DNA of 40,712 nucleotides from MFKM01 sp038065115 (GCA_038065115.1 JBBTRS010000007.1:1-40712), one strand, 5' to 3'; counted from the first letter of the stretch, positions 7,402 to 14,990 are shown. Numbers and translations: made by a program. Notes: generated by a model from the letters alone, not told the origin.

Positions 7402-8160
7402 TTAAACGGTCATGATTTGCGGACCGTTTTCCATAATCGCCACCGTATGCTCAAAATGAACGGCCAAACTGCCGTCAGCCGTGGCAAAACTGTCATCGGC
7501 GCGCTGGACAATTTTTCCTTCGCCCAAACAAGCCATCGGTTCAATCGCTAAAACCATGCCTGGTTTTAAAACCAGTCCTTCGCCTTTCCGACCGTAATTG
7601 AGAATCGTCGGATCCTCGTGTAATTCAAAACCGACGCCGTGGCCGGTTAATCCTTTAATGACGGAAAAGCCGTTTTTTTTGATAATTGTTTCGATCGCGA
7701 ATCCTAAATCGCCTAAATGTTTTCCCGGCCAAGCTTCATTAATAGCGGCTTCCAGCGCTTTTTTTACGGCTTCAATTAATTTTTGAGCGGCAGGCGGAAT
7801 TTTGCCGATTCCCAAAGTAATCGCGGCATCGCTAATATATCCCTGATAATCCACCCCTAAATCCATCTTTAACAAATCACCGGAATGTAATTGATACGAA
7901 GAAGGCAGGCCGTGGACTATTTGATCGCCCAGGGAAAGACAAAGCGCCGCCGGAAATGGCCGATAGCCGCTATTCGGCCGATAACCCAAAAAAGCCGGTT
8001 TGGCGCCGGCTTCTTGAAGCAAACGCCTAGCAAGATTATCCAAAAAAAATAAAGAAACGCCCACTCGCGCTTCTTGAGAAACTTTTTCCAAAACTTCCGC
8101 CAAAATTCTTCCTGATGCGGCTATCATTTCAATGTCGCGCTCGGTTTTTAATTTAATCAT
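7402..8160 (-). CDS. map: Methionine aminopeptidase, type I
   Basis: 252 residues from the ATG at 8158-8160 (MIKLKTERDIE). An upstream in-frame start at 8196 would add 12 atypical residues. The enzyme removes the initiator methionine from new proteins. The five metal ligands are visible: Asp in MDLGVDYQG, Asp in SDAAIT, His in TGHGVGFELHEDP, Glu in AIEPM and Glu in HFEHTVAI. The substrate-pocket His is in VHGLPS. In many bacteria map follows adk in the spc operon; here it is on the same strand but separated from adk by an oppositely oriented orphan gene. Confidence 0.96.
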   Translation of the reverse strand: MIKLKTERDIEMIAASGRILAEVLEKVSQEARVGVSLFFLDNLARRLLQEAGAKPAFLGYRPNSGYRPFPAALCLSLGDQIVHGLPSSYQLHSGDLLKMDLGVDYQGYISDAAITLGIGKIPPAAQKLIEAVKKALEAAINEAWPGKHLGDLGFAIETIIKKNGFSVIKGLTGHGVGFELHEDPTILNYGRKGEGLVLKPGMVLAIEPMACLGEGKIVQRADDSFATADGSLAVHFEHTVAIMENGPQIMTV

Positions 8161-8204
8161 TAAATACAGTTTAAATTTAAACAGAAAAATTGGCAAATAT
8201 TTAC

Positions 8205-8233
8205 TTGACAGACTTACAAAAATTTGCTTTCAT
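8205..8233 (+). promoter_or_regulatory. Candidate promoter of the 105-residue orphan gene
   Basis: A consensus TTGACA (8205-8210), a 17-base spacer, then a weak TTTCAT (8228-8233). A better-looking TATAAA at 8233-8238 would need a spacer of 22, which is too long. The leader would be about 75 bases. Confidence 0.35.
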
Positions 8234-8312
8234 ATAAATGCTATGGCATATGGCTATAACCTGCTTCAAAGGAAGCGGAAATGTAATTTGAAAATTTAAA
8301 AAAGGAGGGAGT

Positions 8313-8630
8313 ATGTCTTGGGTGCTAAGTGACTCAACGCCTAAAAACCTGGTCGTAAAATCATACCCAAGGGGTCTTTATTTTACCGACCGGCCCTGCG
8401 TTCGCTTTGGCAAATACACAATGTCGATGGAAGATTTTCTCTGCGCGGCTCACTATGTGCTAACCAATACCGATTTAGAAAAGAAGGACGGCAAAAATGA
8501 TCCGCGTTTAGATTTTGTCAAAAAAATCAAAAAAATGAAAATCGTTGATGGCTATAACAAAGAACGTGATAAAAACGCTAAACGTCTCTCTCTTAACGGC
8601 TTTTGCTCTATTGGGTATATCGCCAAGTAA
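8313..8630 (+). CDS. Orphan hypothetical protein, 105 residues
   Basis: No family recognised. The protein starts MSWVLSDSTPKNLVVKS. It has an aromatic-rich stretch YPRGLYFTDRPCVRFGKY (about 23-40), a helix-like part MEDFLCAAHYVL, and a very basic C-terminal half (KKIKKMK, NKERDKNAKR). No transmembrane segment or signal peptide is visible. Translation is clearly intended: AAAAAAGGAGGGA precedes the ATG. The gene stands alone with a plausible promoter upstream and a good terminator 10 bases after the stop. The basic tail would suit nucleic-acid contact, but that is a guess. Confidence 0.7.
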   Translation: MSWVLSDSTPKNLVVKSYPRGLYFTDRPCVRFGKYTMSMEDFLCAAHYVLTNTDLEKKDGKNDPRLDFVKKIKKMKIVDGYNKERDKNAKRLSLNGFCSIGYIAK

Positions 8631-8640
8631 TTACAATCAA

Positions 8641-8671
8641 AAAAACCCGGTCAAGTTTTGAACGGGTTTTT
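8641..8671 (+). terminator. Rho-independent terminator after the orphan gene
   Basis: AAAAACCCG ... CGGGTTTTT with an inner CAA/TTG pairing, followed by CTTTTTT. It lies 10 bases after the stop codon. Confidence 0.85.
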
Positions 8672-8712
8672 CTTTTTTCTCGCGATTTCGTTTTAGATGA
8701 ATATTAAGGATT

Positions 8713-8748
8713 TTTTGAATTACGAAACAGGCGTTTCGTAATTCAAAA
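8713..8748. repeat. Perfect 16-bp inverted repeat downstream of adk
   Basis: TTTTGAATTACGAAAC, loop aggc, then its exact reverse complement. It sits 11 bases past the adk stop (minus strand), so it may end the long ribosomal transcript. There is no clear U-tract, so it may act as an RNA-end stabiliser instead. The GAATTAC core recurs in the 42-bp palindrome at 28563. Confidence 0.7.
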
Positions 8749-8759
8749 TAAATCAATTT

Positions 8760-9440
8760 CTATTTTATTTTCTTTATAATCTCCTGGTAAACCTTATAAG
8801 GGGCCGGTTCGCCGTCTAAAGAAAATATTTTATAACCCTCTTTTTTTAATTGATAAAAAATCGGCTGGGTTCGTTTCTGGTATTCCGCCAAACGAGTTTC
8901 AAAGACTTTGGGATTATCATCAATTCTTTTTTCAAAAGGACCGGCGCACACGGCGCAACAAGCAGTCCTGCCGGTATACAAAAACAAAGACGGTTGGCCG
9001 CAAATCTTGCAAATTTCCCGATGAGAATTTCTTTTTATGGAAGTTTCGGGGCTGACTCTTAATTCAAAAATAGAAATATTTTTCCGGCCATAAAGTTTCC
9101 CCAAAATTTCCATCAAGCCTTTTTGGTTTTTATCGCCAAAAGATTCAAATATCGTTCTCGGCGAGCCGGTAAAAATAATGCCGCAATCCGCCGCCGCGAT
9201 TTTTTTAGCTTCCTTCAAAACTAATTTAAGAACGAATGACGGGGTGTTGAGTTTTCCCGACTGATTTAATAATTTCTCTTTTTGAATTGTTTTGTTTTTT
9301 GAAAATTCGGGATTGTAAAGCAGTTCTCTTAAATGCTGGCCGGTGTCAAAATTAATAAAACCGAAATTTTTAGACAAAAGATTCGCCAGCGTTCCTTTTC
9401 CCGAACCAGGGGGGCCATAAATAATGATAGCTTTTGCCAT
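8760..9440 (-). CDS. adk: Adenylate kinase (zinc-lid type)
   Basis: 226 residues. It converts ATP and AMP to two ADP. The P-loop is GPPGSGKGT at about 9-17, and NFDTGQHLR marks the AMP site. The LID carries two cysteine pairs, CKICG and CAVCAG, which would bind zinc. DDNPKVFETRLAEYQ follows the LID. The conserved GFPR motif reads GSPRT here. It is the last gene of the ribosomal cluster, 24 bases after secY, as in the classical secY-adk order. No Shine-Dalgarno is visible. Confidence 0.93.
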   Translation of the reverse strand: MAKAIIIYGPPGSGKGTLANLLSKNFGFINFDTGQHLRELLYNPEFSKNKTIQKEKLLNQSGKLNTPSFVLKLVLKEAKKIAAADCGIIFTGSPRTIFESFGDKNQKGLMEILGKLYGRKNISIFELRVSPETSIKRNSHREICKICGQPSLFLYTGRTACCAVCAGPFEKRIDDNPKVFETRLAEYQKRTQPIFYQLKKEGYKIFSLDGEPAPYKVYQEIIKKIK

Positions 9441-9464
9441 AATTTATAATTTCAGAACAAACCT

Positions 9465-10736
9465 TTAGAGTATCCCCTCGTATTCTCTGGTAACTAATTG
9501 AGAATCGACTTGTTTCATTGTTTCCAAGGCTACGGATACCACAATTAACAAAGCCGTTCCGCCGATAGTAAAAGCCGACATCCCCATAGCCAAGCGAGTG
9601 ATATTGGGCAGAATGGCTATCAACCCCAAGAAAAGAGCGCCGAAAAGAGTGATCCGTCTAACAATCTTACCGATAAACTCGCTGGTTGGCTGACCGGGCC
9701 GCAATCCGGGAACAAACCCGCCATTCTGTTGAAGATTCTTAGCAATTTCTTGAGGATCAAAAGTAATGGCTGTGTAAAAATAAGTGAAGACCACCACTAA
9801 AACAAAATAAATTGAACTGTAGATCAAAGCATTGTTAAGAAAATTCGTTACCAGGGAATTCAGCTTCAAAGAGAAATCAACGGAAAAAATTGAAACGGCT
9901 TGGGCGATAAATTGGGGAAAAAGCAAAACCGATATGGCAAAAATAATCGGAATAACGCCGGCTTGATTAGCTTTCAGAGGCAAATAACTTGACACGCCAC
10001 CATACATTTTCATTCCCCGCACTCGTTTAGCGTAAGAAACCGGGATTTTTCGTTCACCTTCATTAACAAAAATAACGCCGGCGATTACCACTATCGCCAA
10101 AATGGCAAAAATCACATAAGAAGGCAAAGTCGCCGGATTATAATTAGAAATTAAAGGACGGAGAGCGGCTGGCAAACCGCTAACGATTCCGGCAAAAATA
10201 ATCAAAGAAATGCCGTTGCCGATTTTATATTCACTGATTAATTCGCCAATCCACATCAAAAGAATCGAACCGGCCGTTATCACCAAAACATTGACAAGCA
10301 AATTAACGGAAGACAGTTGACTGATCGCTTTTTGGGATATTAGTAAATTTAAAAAACCATAAGCCTGCAAAACAGCCAAAGGTACCGTTAAATAACGGGA
10401 AAGACGATTAAATTTAGCTCGGCCAGCGGCTCCTTCTTCGTAATAAATCTCTTTCAGTTTAGGAAAAACGATCATTAATAATTGCAAAATAATGGTCGCG
10501 GTGATATACGGGCTCACTCCGAGCATCATGATAGACAAATTTGATAAAGCGCCGCCGGAAAAGATGTTCAAAAAATCAAAAAGTTGGTTGGAAGCGAAAA
10601 ATTCCCGCAATTTTATGGCATCAACCCCAGGAATGGGAATTACCGCCATCAATCTAAAAACAGCCAGTAAAAAAAGAACCATCAAAACTTTCCGGCGCAG
10701 GTCTTTGATCTCTAATATCTGAAGGATTTTATTCAT
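9465..10736 (-). CDS. secY: Protein translocase subunit SecY
   Basis: 423 residues with about ten hydrophobic helices. It forms the central channel of the Sec translocon in the cytoplasmic membrane. Recognisable parts: the N-terminal RRKVLMVLFLLAVFRL, the plug and second-helix region IFSGGALSNLSIMMLGVSPYITA, the cytoplasmic loop NEGERKIPVSYAKRVRG, and the C5 region NLQQNGGFVPGLRPGQPT with the conserved Arg. It lies between rplO and adk, with a 70-base gap from rplO. Confidence 0.97.
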   Translation of the reverse strand: MNKILQILEIKDLRRKVLMVLFLLAVFRLMAVIPIPGVDAIKLREFFASNQLFDFLNIFSGGALSNLSIMMLGVSPYITATIILQLLMIVFPKLKEIYYEEGAAGRAKFNRLSRYLTVPLAVLQAYGFLNLLISQKAISQLSSVNLLVNVLVITAGSILLMWIGELISEYKIGNGISLIIFAGIVSGLPAALRPLISNYNPATLPSYVIFAILAIVVIAGVIFVNEGERKIPVSYAKRVRGMKMYGGVSSYLPLKANQAGVIPIIFAISVLLFPQFIAQAVSIFSVDFSLKLNSLVTNFLNNALIYSSIYFVLVVVFTYFYTAITFDPQEIAKNLQQNGGFVPGLRPGQPTSEFIGKIVRRITLFGALFLGLIAILPNITRLAMGMSAFTIGGTALLIVVSVALETMKQVDSQLVTREYEGIL

Positions 10737-10806
10737 AAATTAAGAAATGGTGTTTCTTTTTCTCGTTTTGGTCAAAACTCAAAAACTAGTTCGCTTAATT
10801 TAATGA

Positions 10807-11253
10807 TTAATGCGCGCTCGGCAAGGTTAAGCTTTTTACGCTCCCGCCAACGGCTTTAATTTTTTCTTCGGCTTTTTTAGATACTTCCAAACCCTCAATC
10901 TCCAAGATCTTTTTCAATTCTCCGCCGGATAAAATTTTAACCCGCTGGTTTAATGTTTTAATAAAACCTTTTTCCTGTAAAACTTTTTTATTAATCACCT
11001 GTTTGTTTTCAAACCGTTTCTCTAATTCTCTCATATTGATAATCAACGGTTTCAATCCCAAGGGCTTGTTTTTAAATCCCCGCCGTTTGGGTATCCTGAT
11101 AATCAAGTCTTGTTCAGCCGGACGAATTTTAGCGCCAGACCGCGATTTCTGCCCTTTTTGGCCCCGGCCGGAATAAGTGCCCCGCTTGCCGCCACGAGCA
11201 ATGCGTTTTTTGCCTTTAAGATCGTGAATGGGTTGTAATTGATGTAGTTGCAT
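10807..11253 (-). CDS. rplO: 50S ribosomal protein L15
   Basis: 148 residues. The glycine- and arginine-rich N-terminus (GKKRIARGGKRGTYSGRGQK) binds 23S rRNA, followed by the globular domain ending LEVSKKAEEKIKAVGGSV. It starts 8 bases after rpsE. In most bacteria rpmD (L30) lies between these two genes; here there is no room for it, a known feature of CPR genomes. Confidence 0.97.
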   Translation of the reverse strand: MQLHQLQPIHDLKGKKRIARGGKRGTYSGRGQKGQKSRSGAKIRPAEQDLIIRIPKRRGFKNKPLGLKPLIINMRELEKRFENKQVINKKVLQEKGFIKTLNQRVKILSGGELKKILEIEGLEVSKKAEEKIKAVGGSVKSLTLPSAH

Positions 11254-11261
11254 AATAAAAA

Positions 11262-11723
11262 TTAAATTGTGATTTTTTTCAATGCCTCTAAGGTCGCCAA
11301 GGCGTTGGTTAATTTATTGGAAGTTCGGCTTAAAATCTTAGCGGAAATATCTTTAACACCGGCTAATTCCAAAACAACCCGACAAGCGCCACCGGCGATT
11401 AAACCATGCCCGGCTTTGGCTGGTTTTAGGCGAATCCGAGCCGCGCCGTATTTCGCGTCAATTTCGTAATAAATAGTCCGATCGTCTTTTAGTTTTAAAA
11501 CGATTAAATTTTTTAAAGCGTCGCGTTTTCCTTTTTCAACGGCTTGGGCGACATCAGCTCCTTTAGCCAAACCAACGCCGACTCTTCCCTTTTCGTCGCC
11601 AATAACCACCGTAGCCCGAAAACGGAATCTTTTACCGCCGGCGACTACCCGCGTTACGCGCCGAATATCCAAAACCTTTTCGGTAAATTCTGACTTGCCA
11701 GCTCTATTGAAATTCTTAAGCAT
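11262..11723 (-). CDS. rpsE: 30S ribosomal protein S5
   Basis: 153 residues. The double-stranded-RNA-binding fold shows EKVLDIRRVTRVVAGGKRF at about 15-33, VIGDEKGRVGVGLAKG and the C-terminal domain AGHGLIAGGACRVVLELAGV. S5 takes part in decoding accuracy and in the mRNA entry helicase. It starts 9 bases after rplR in the spc gene order. Confidence 0.97.
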   Translation of the reverse strand: MLKNFNRAGKSEFTEKVLDIRRVTRVVAGGKRFRFRATVVIGDEKGRVGVGLAKGADVAQAVEKGKRDALKNLIVLKLKDDRTIYYEIDAKYGAARIRLKPAKAGHGLIAGGACRVVLELAGVKDISAKILSRTSNKLTNALATLEALKKITI

Positions 11724-11732
11724 AATAAAAGA

Positions 11733-12080
11733 TTATAATTGCAATCCGCTTTCTTTAAAAGCCTCGGCTAAGGCTTTCACCCGACCGTGATACTGATAAG
11801 CGCCTCGGTCAAAAATCGCTGTTTTTATTCCTTTCTCTTTCGCTTTTTGGGCAATCAACAATCCCACGGCTTTAGCTTTAACCTTTTTATCACCGGTTGC
11901 TTCAACCTCTTTGGTGGAAACCGATGCCAGTGTCCGGCCGTTTACATCATCAATCAATTGAGCGTAAATAAAGCGGTTGCTTCGAAAAACGCTAAGCCGC
12001 GGCCGTTCCGCCGTGCCGCGAATTCTGGCCCTTGTCCGTTTTTTTCTTGTTTCTCTAATTTGATGTATTGATTTTTTCAT
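11733..12080 (-). CDS. rplR: 50S ribosomal protein L18
   Basis: 115 residues. The basic N-terminus (RETRKKRTRARIRGTAERPRL) and the FRSNRFIYAQLIDD and FDRGAYQYHGRVKALAEAFKESGL motifs are those of the 5S rRNA-binding protein L18. It begins 2 bases after rplF. Confidence 0.97.
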   Translation of the reverse strand: MKKSIHQIRETRKKRTRARIRGTAERPRLSVFRSNRFIYAQLIDDVNGRTLASVSTKEVEATGDKKVKAKAVGLLIAQKAKEKGIKTAIFDRGAYQYHGRVKALAEAFKESGLQL

Positions 12081-12082
12081 AA

Positions 12083-12646
12083 TTATTTAGCGCCGGCGCC
12101 TCCAGCCGCAGTTTCTACTTTCTTGCCGGTTTTTTTCTTAATAACCTCGCCCTGATATCTAATGCCTTTTCCTTTATAGGGTTCTGGTTTTTTAAGTTCC
12201 CTGATTTCAGCCGCGACCTTGCCCACCAAAATCTTATTGAATCCTAAAACCTTGATAATGTTTTTTGAAATTTCAGTTTTGATTCCGACCGGCACCGGAA
12301 ACCGGATAAGATGAGAAAAACCCAATTTAAATACCAAACATTCACCATCTTTTTCAACCCTGAAACCGATACCTTCAATTTCCAAAACCTTAACAAATCC
12401 CTGCGAAAGGCCAATAACGGCATTATTCGCCAATGCCCTTGTTGTTCCCCAATTAGTCCGGCTTTGCCGATTTTTTTTCTCAATCGTGAAAGATAAAGTT
12501 TTATCGGAAACAGAAGCCAAAACCCCGGGCAAAATTTTTAAATTAAGAATTTCGCCTTTGGCGTTTTGAAAATCCAGACAGCCATCTTTGATTTCAACCT
12601 TTATCCCTTCGGGGATGATAATTATTTTTTTACCAATTTTGGACAT
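12083..12646 (-). CDS. rplF: 50S ribosomal protein L6
   Basis: 187 residues from the ATG at 12644-12646 (MSKIGKKIIIIPEG), the family's normal start. The frame is open upstream to 12679, but that would overlap rpsH and add eleven atypical residues. Both L6 repeats are present, with TRALANNAVIGLSQGFVKVL and the signature PEPYKGKGIRY near the C-terminus. The last 20 residues are a Lys/Ala/Gly-rich tail. Confidence 0.96.
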   Translation of the reverse strand: MSKIGKKIIIIPEGIKVEIKDGCLDFQNAKGEILNLKILPGVLASVSDKTLSFTIEKKNRQSRTNWGTTRALANNAVIGLSQGFVKVLEIEGIGFRVEKDGECLVFKLGFSHLIRFPVPVGIKTEISKNIIKVLGFNKILVGKVAAEIRELKKPEPYKGKGIRYQGEVIKKKTGKKVETAAGGAGAK

Positions 12647-12665
12647 ATTTATATATTCGTATAAA

Positions 12666-13037
12666 TTACCATATCTCAAAAAGCACTTGACCGCCTAATT
12701 TTTGTTTTCGAGCCTCTTTATCGCTCATAATTCCTTTAGGGGTGGAAATTACCCCCGCGCCGTAACCGCTCTTCACCCACTTAATGTCTTTGCATCCGGA
12801 ATAAATTCTTCTAGACGGCCGACTGATAAATTTTATGCCCTTAATCACTTTTTCGTCTTTAAGGTCTATTTCAATCACGCGCTTAGCCAATTTCCCCTTA
12901 ACTTCAACATTTTTCAAATAACCTTGATTCAAAAGAAGCTCCGCGATCGCTAAATCCATTTTAGCAAAAGGGGTTTTTAGGGATTTTTTTTCAGCTTCTT
13001 GGGCGTTTTTTATTTTAATTAATAAATTGATATACAT
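12666..13037 (-). CDS. rpsH: 30S ribosomal protein S8
   Basis: 123 residues. The N-terminal part has LLIKIKNAQEAEKKSL and the C-terminal part the S8 signature GYGAGVISTPKGIMSDKEARKQ. In E. coli S8 is the feedback regulator of the spc operon. Nothing resembling the S8 site is evident here, and a different leader precedes rplN. Confidence 0.96.
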   Translation of the reverse strand: MYINLLIKIKNAQEAEKKSLKTPFAKMDLAIAELLLNQGYLKNVEVKGKLAKRVIEIDLKDEKVIKGIKFISRPSRRIYSGCKDIKWVKSGYGAGVISTPKGIMSDKEARKQKLGGQVLFEIW

Positions 13038-13107
13038 AAATTCTATTTCGCTAATTTCACTAATCTACCACAGATATCCATAAATCACGAATTTTAAATT
13101 AAGCCCC

Positions 13108-13293
13108 TTACCAGCTCGCTTTTTTAATTCCCGGAATTTGACCTTTGTTCGCCAATTCTCTAAAACATATTCGACAAAGAGCAAAATCCCTCATATAGCC
13201 TCTCTTTCGACCGCAACGAAAACAACGCCGAACAATCCGGGTGCTATATTTTGGAGTTTTTTGGGCTCTAGCTATAACTGATTTTTTGGCCAT
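13108..13293 (-). CDS. rpsN: 30S ribosomal protein S14, zinc-binding short form
   Basis: 61 residues, the length of the C+ form of S14. Zinc ligands are CFRCG near residue 24 and CRICF near residue 40, and the end is GQIPGIKKASW. It follows rplE by 2 bases. The 70 bases to rpsH are AT-rich filler with no visible signal. Confidence 0.97.
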   Translation of the reverse strand: MAKKSVIARAQKTPKYSTRIVRRCFRCGRKRGYMRDFALCRICFRELANKGQIPGIKKASW

Positions 13294-13295
13294 AT

Positions 13296-13793
13296 TTATA
13301 TTTTAAATTTTAACGGGACGCCTAATTCTTTATACAATTCAATCGCTTTTTCCCTGTTTTTGGTCTTGGTGACGATGGTTACTTCCAATCCGAAATCAAC
13401 CTTGGTGCTGTCGGCGTCAATTTCCGGAAAAACCAACTGATCTTCAATGCCCACCGAAAGATTGCCGGAAGAATCAACGCTCTTTAATTCCAAGCCCCGA
13501 AAATCTTTAATGCGAGGCAACACCACATTAACAAAACGGCTGAAAAAATCAAACATTCTCTTGCCCCGAAGCGTAACCTTCAAACCGATAATATCTCCTA
13601 TTCTCGTTTTAAAACCGGCGATAGCTTTTTTAGTTGGCCGGCTGATGGGTTTCTGGCCGGTAATCAAAGACACCTCCTGGACAATTTCCGGAAATATCTT
13701 TTCTTCAAACTGCCCTCGCTGTCTCAACTTGCCCACTCCAACATTAACCACTATTTTTTCTATACTGGTTGTTATTAAATTCGGCTTTGGCAT
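13296..13793 (-). CDS. rplE: 50S ribosomal protein L5
   Basis: 165 residues from the ATG at 13791-13793 (MPKPNLITTSIEKIVVNVGVG); an upstream TTG at 13802 is also in frame. It overlaps the end of rplX. The L5 core is present: ITGQKPISRPTKKAIAGFKTR, GLKVTLRGKRMFDF and LPRIKDFRGLE. The N-terminus is about 20 residues shorter than in E. coli, lacking the helix before the IEKIVVNVGVG strand. It binds 5S rRNA and touches the P-site tRNA. Confidence 0.95.
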   Translation of the reverse strand: MPKPNLITTSIEKIVVNVGVGKLRQRGQFEEKIFPEIVQEVSLITGQKPISRPTKKAIAGFKTRIGDIIGLKVTLRGKRMFDFFSRFVNVVLPRIKDFRGLELKSVDSSGNLSVGIEDQLVFPEIDADSTKVDFGLEVTIVTKTKNREKAIELYKELGVPLKFKI

Positions 13794-14080
13794 TTTTTGC
13801 AATATCTAAATTTAATATTTTTTTCAAAGCGATGCCCGACTCTGGTTGCTTGCTTACAACTGGGACAAACAAGCATCAAATTAGAAACATCTATCGGCCG
13901 GCTAATTTTAACGACTTCGCCTTTTTCGCCTTGTTTCTTGGGACGCATATGTTTTTTGTAGAGATTCAGTCCGTCGGCAATTAATTTCCGCGATTTCAAA
14001 TCAACCTTAAGCACCTTGCCGGTTTTGCCCCGATCCTTGCCTTTCAATATTTTTACTACGTCGTTTTTATGTATTTTCAT
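13775..14080 (-). CDS. rplX: 50S ribosomal protein L24
   Basis: 101 residues. The KOW motif is KNDVVKILKGKDRGKTGKVL at the N-terminus. The C-terminal extension VCPSCKQATRVGHRF...RYCKKC has two Cys pairs suited to zinc. L24 is an early assembly protein of the large subunit. It overlaps the start of rplE by 19 bases, so translation may be coupled. Confidence 0.96.
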   Translation of the reverse strand: MKIHKNDVVKILKGKDRGKTGKVLKVDLKSRKLIADGLNLYKKHMRPKKQGEKGEVVKISRPIDVSNLMLVCPSCKQATRVGHRFEKNIKFRYCKKCQSRI

Positions 14081-14139
14081 ATTTATATATTCACCTTTTC
14101 ATCTGCCAGTAAACAGATAAAAATTCATATTCCGTAAAA

Positions 14140-14508
14140 TTAGACAACTTCCTCGGCCATAGTTATGATTTTTTCAAAACCTTTTTCTTTTAATTCTTGG
14201 GGAATTGGACCGAAAATTCTGGTTCCCCGAGGCTCTTTCTTGTCGTCAATCAAGATAGCGGCGTTTTCGTCAAAACGGATGTAAGAACCATCAAGCCGCC
14301 GCAATGGCTGGCATTGTCTGGCGATAACCGCTTTCACCACATCCTTCTTTTTCACTCCCTTTCTGGGTTCGGCCGTTCTTACTGAAGCGATAATGATATC
14401 GCCAACCCTGGCATAGCGCCTTCCGGTCCCGCCTAAAACCCTGAAGCATCGAATAATCTTTGCTCCGGAATTGTCAGCTACTTTTAATATTGTTCGTTCT
14501 TGAATCAT
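14140..14508 (-). CDS. rplN: 50S ribosomal protein L14
   Basis: 122 residues, full family length, with MIQERTILKVADNSGAK at the N-terminus and the signature GDIIIASVRTAEPRKGVKKKD. It sits at the subunit interface and is the docking site of the silencing factor RsfS in other bacteria. It is the classical first gene of the spc operon. Its ATG (14506-14508) lies one base past the foot of a long stem whose two arms are identical to those in front of rpsL, so its translation is probably under leader control. Confidence 0.97.
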   Translation of the reverse strand: MIQERTILKVADNSGAKIIRCFRVLGGTGRRYARVGDIIIASVRTAEPRKGVKKKDVVKAVIARQCQPLRRLDGSYIRFDENAAILIDDKKEPRGTRIFGPIPQELKEKGFEKIITMAEEVV

Positions 14509-14509
14509 A

Positions 14510-14645
14510 CCCAGTAGTAGAAACTCGATAATTATTTGTAATAATTTAACCTTTTATTGATAATCATTGTTTTGTTTGATTGCCAGGCTTTTAGTTTAAA
14601 CTCTTTGTTCGCCTTTGGCGAACTAATCGAGTTTTCACTACTGGG
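14510..14645 (-). promoter_or_regulatory. Long-range stem leader in front of rplN, paired with one at rpsL
   Basis: In the sense (minus) direction, the left arm CCCAGTAGTGAAAACTCGAT (14645..14626) pairs with the right arm ATCGAGTTTCTACTACTGGG (14529..14510): 18 Watson-Crick pairs, one G-U and one A-C mismatch. The loop is 96 nt and holds a perfect hairpin GTTCGCC-ttt-GGCGAAC (plus-strand reading) at 14608-14624. Both 20-nt arms, and the AUG flanking each end, are identical to the element at 24388-24534, while the loops differ. The stem foot abuts the rplN start codon. It could be a ribosomal-operon control element, a small mobile element or a removable sequence. I know of no described family that matches. 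Confidence 0.75.
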
Positions 14646-14648
14646 CAT
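14532..14648 (-). CDS. Possible upstream ORF in the rplN leader
   Basis: 38 codons from the ATG at 14646-14648, starting MPSSENSI and ending in the loop just before the right arm. The first eight codons equal those of the uORF at rpsL. No Shine-Dalgarno. Ribosomes translating it would open the left arm of the leader stem. Coding is unproven, because the shared bases may be conserved for pairing rather than for the peptide. Confidence 0.3.
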   Translation of the reverse strand: MPSSENSISSPKANKEFKLKAWQSNKTMIINKRLNYYK

Positions 14649-14691
14649 ATATTTTAATATCTAAAGAAATAAAAACTGAAGTTTGTTCATT

Positions 14692-14934
14692 CTACTTTTT
14701 ATCCGATATTTTTTCAACTATTCTGTGTCGCTTCTCTTTTGACAGCGGCTGGCATTCCTCAATCACGACTTCTTCTCCTGTTTTGTATTCATTCTTTTCG
14801 TCATGAGCTTTAAATCTTTTGGTTACTTTATAATATTTCCGATACTTCGGGTGCAACTTCAATCTCGTCACGGCCACTATCCGTGTTTTGGTCATTTTGT
14901 CTGAAACTATTTTTCCTTTTAATCTTCTGGCCAT
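14692..14934 (-). CDS. rpsQ: 30S ribosomal protein S17
   Basis: 80 residues with the OB-fold signature of S17: GKIVSDKMTKTRIVAVTRL and HDEKNEYKTGEEVVIEECQPLSKEKR. It is a primary 16S rRNA-binding protein. It ends 183 bases before rplN, by far the largest gap inside the ribosomal cluster, and that gap holds the leader element. Confidence 0.96.
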   Translation of the reverse strand: MARRLKGKIVSDKMTKTRIVAVTRLKLHPKYRKYYKVTKRFKAHDEKNEYKTGEEVVIEECQPLSKEKRHRIVEKISDKK

Positions 14935-14935
14935 A

Positions 14936-14990
14936 AATTTTAGAATTTAGAATCTAGAAAATAGAATTTAGAATTTTGTTTATTCTACTT
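14936..14990. repeat. AT-rich TAGAATT-type degenerate tandem repeat
   Basis: Repeated units of the form TTTAGAATTTAGAATCTAGAAA between rpmC and rpsQ. Similar runs lie at 23402-23445 and 17313-17345, between other ribosomal genes. Function unknown. Confidence 0.55.

Noticed and set aside
8243..8299. An 18-codon ORF (MAYGYNLLQRKRK...) between the promoter and the 105-residue orphan gene
   Set aside because: No ribosome-binding site, and a second overlapping mini-ORF in another frame is equally good, so there is no reason to call it coding.
11250..11265. rpmD (L30) between rpsE and rplO
   Set aside because: Only 8 bases separate the two genes; L30 is absent here.
12647..12679. Longer N-terminus for L6
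   Set aside because: It would overlap rpsH and add residues not seen in the family; MSKIGKK is the normal start.
14608..14624. Hairpin GTTCGCC/GGCGAAC as a terminator after rpsQ
   Set aside because: No U-tract on the sense strand, and it lies inside the loop of the rplN leader, so it is described as part of that element.
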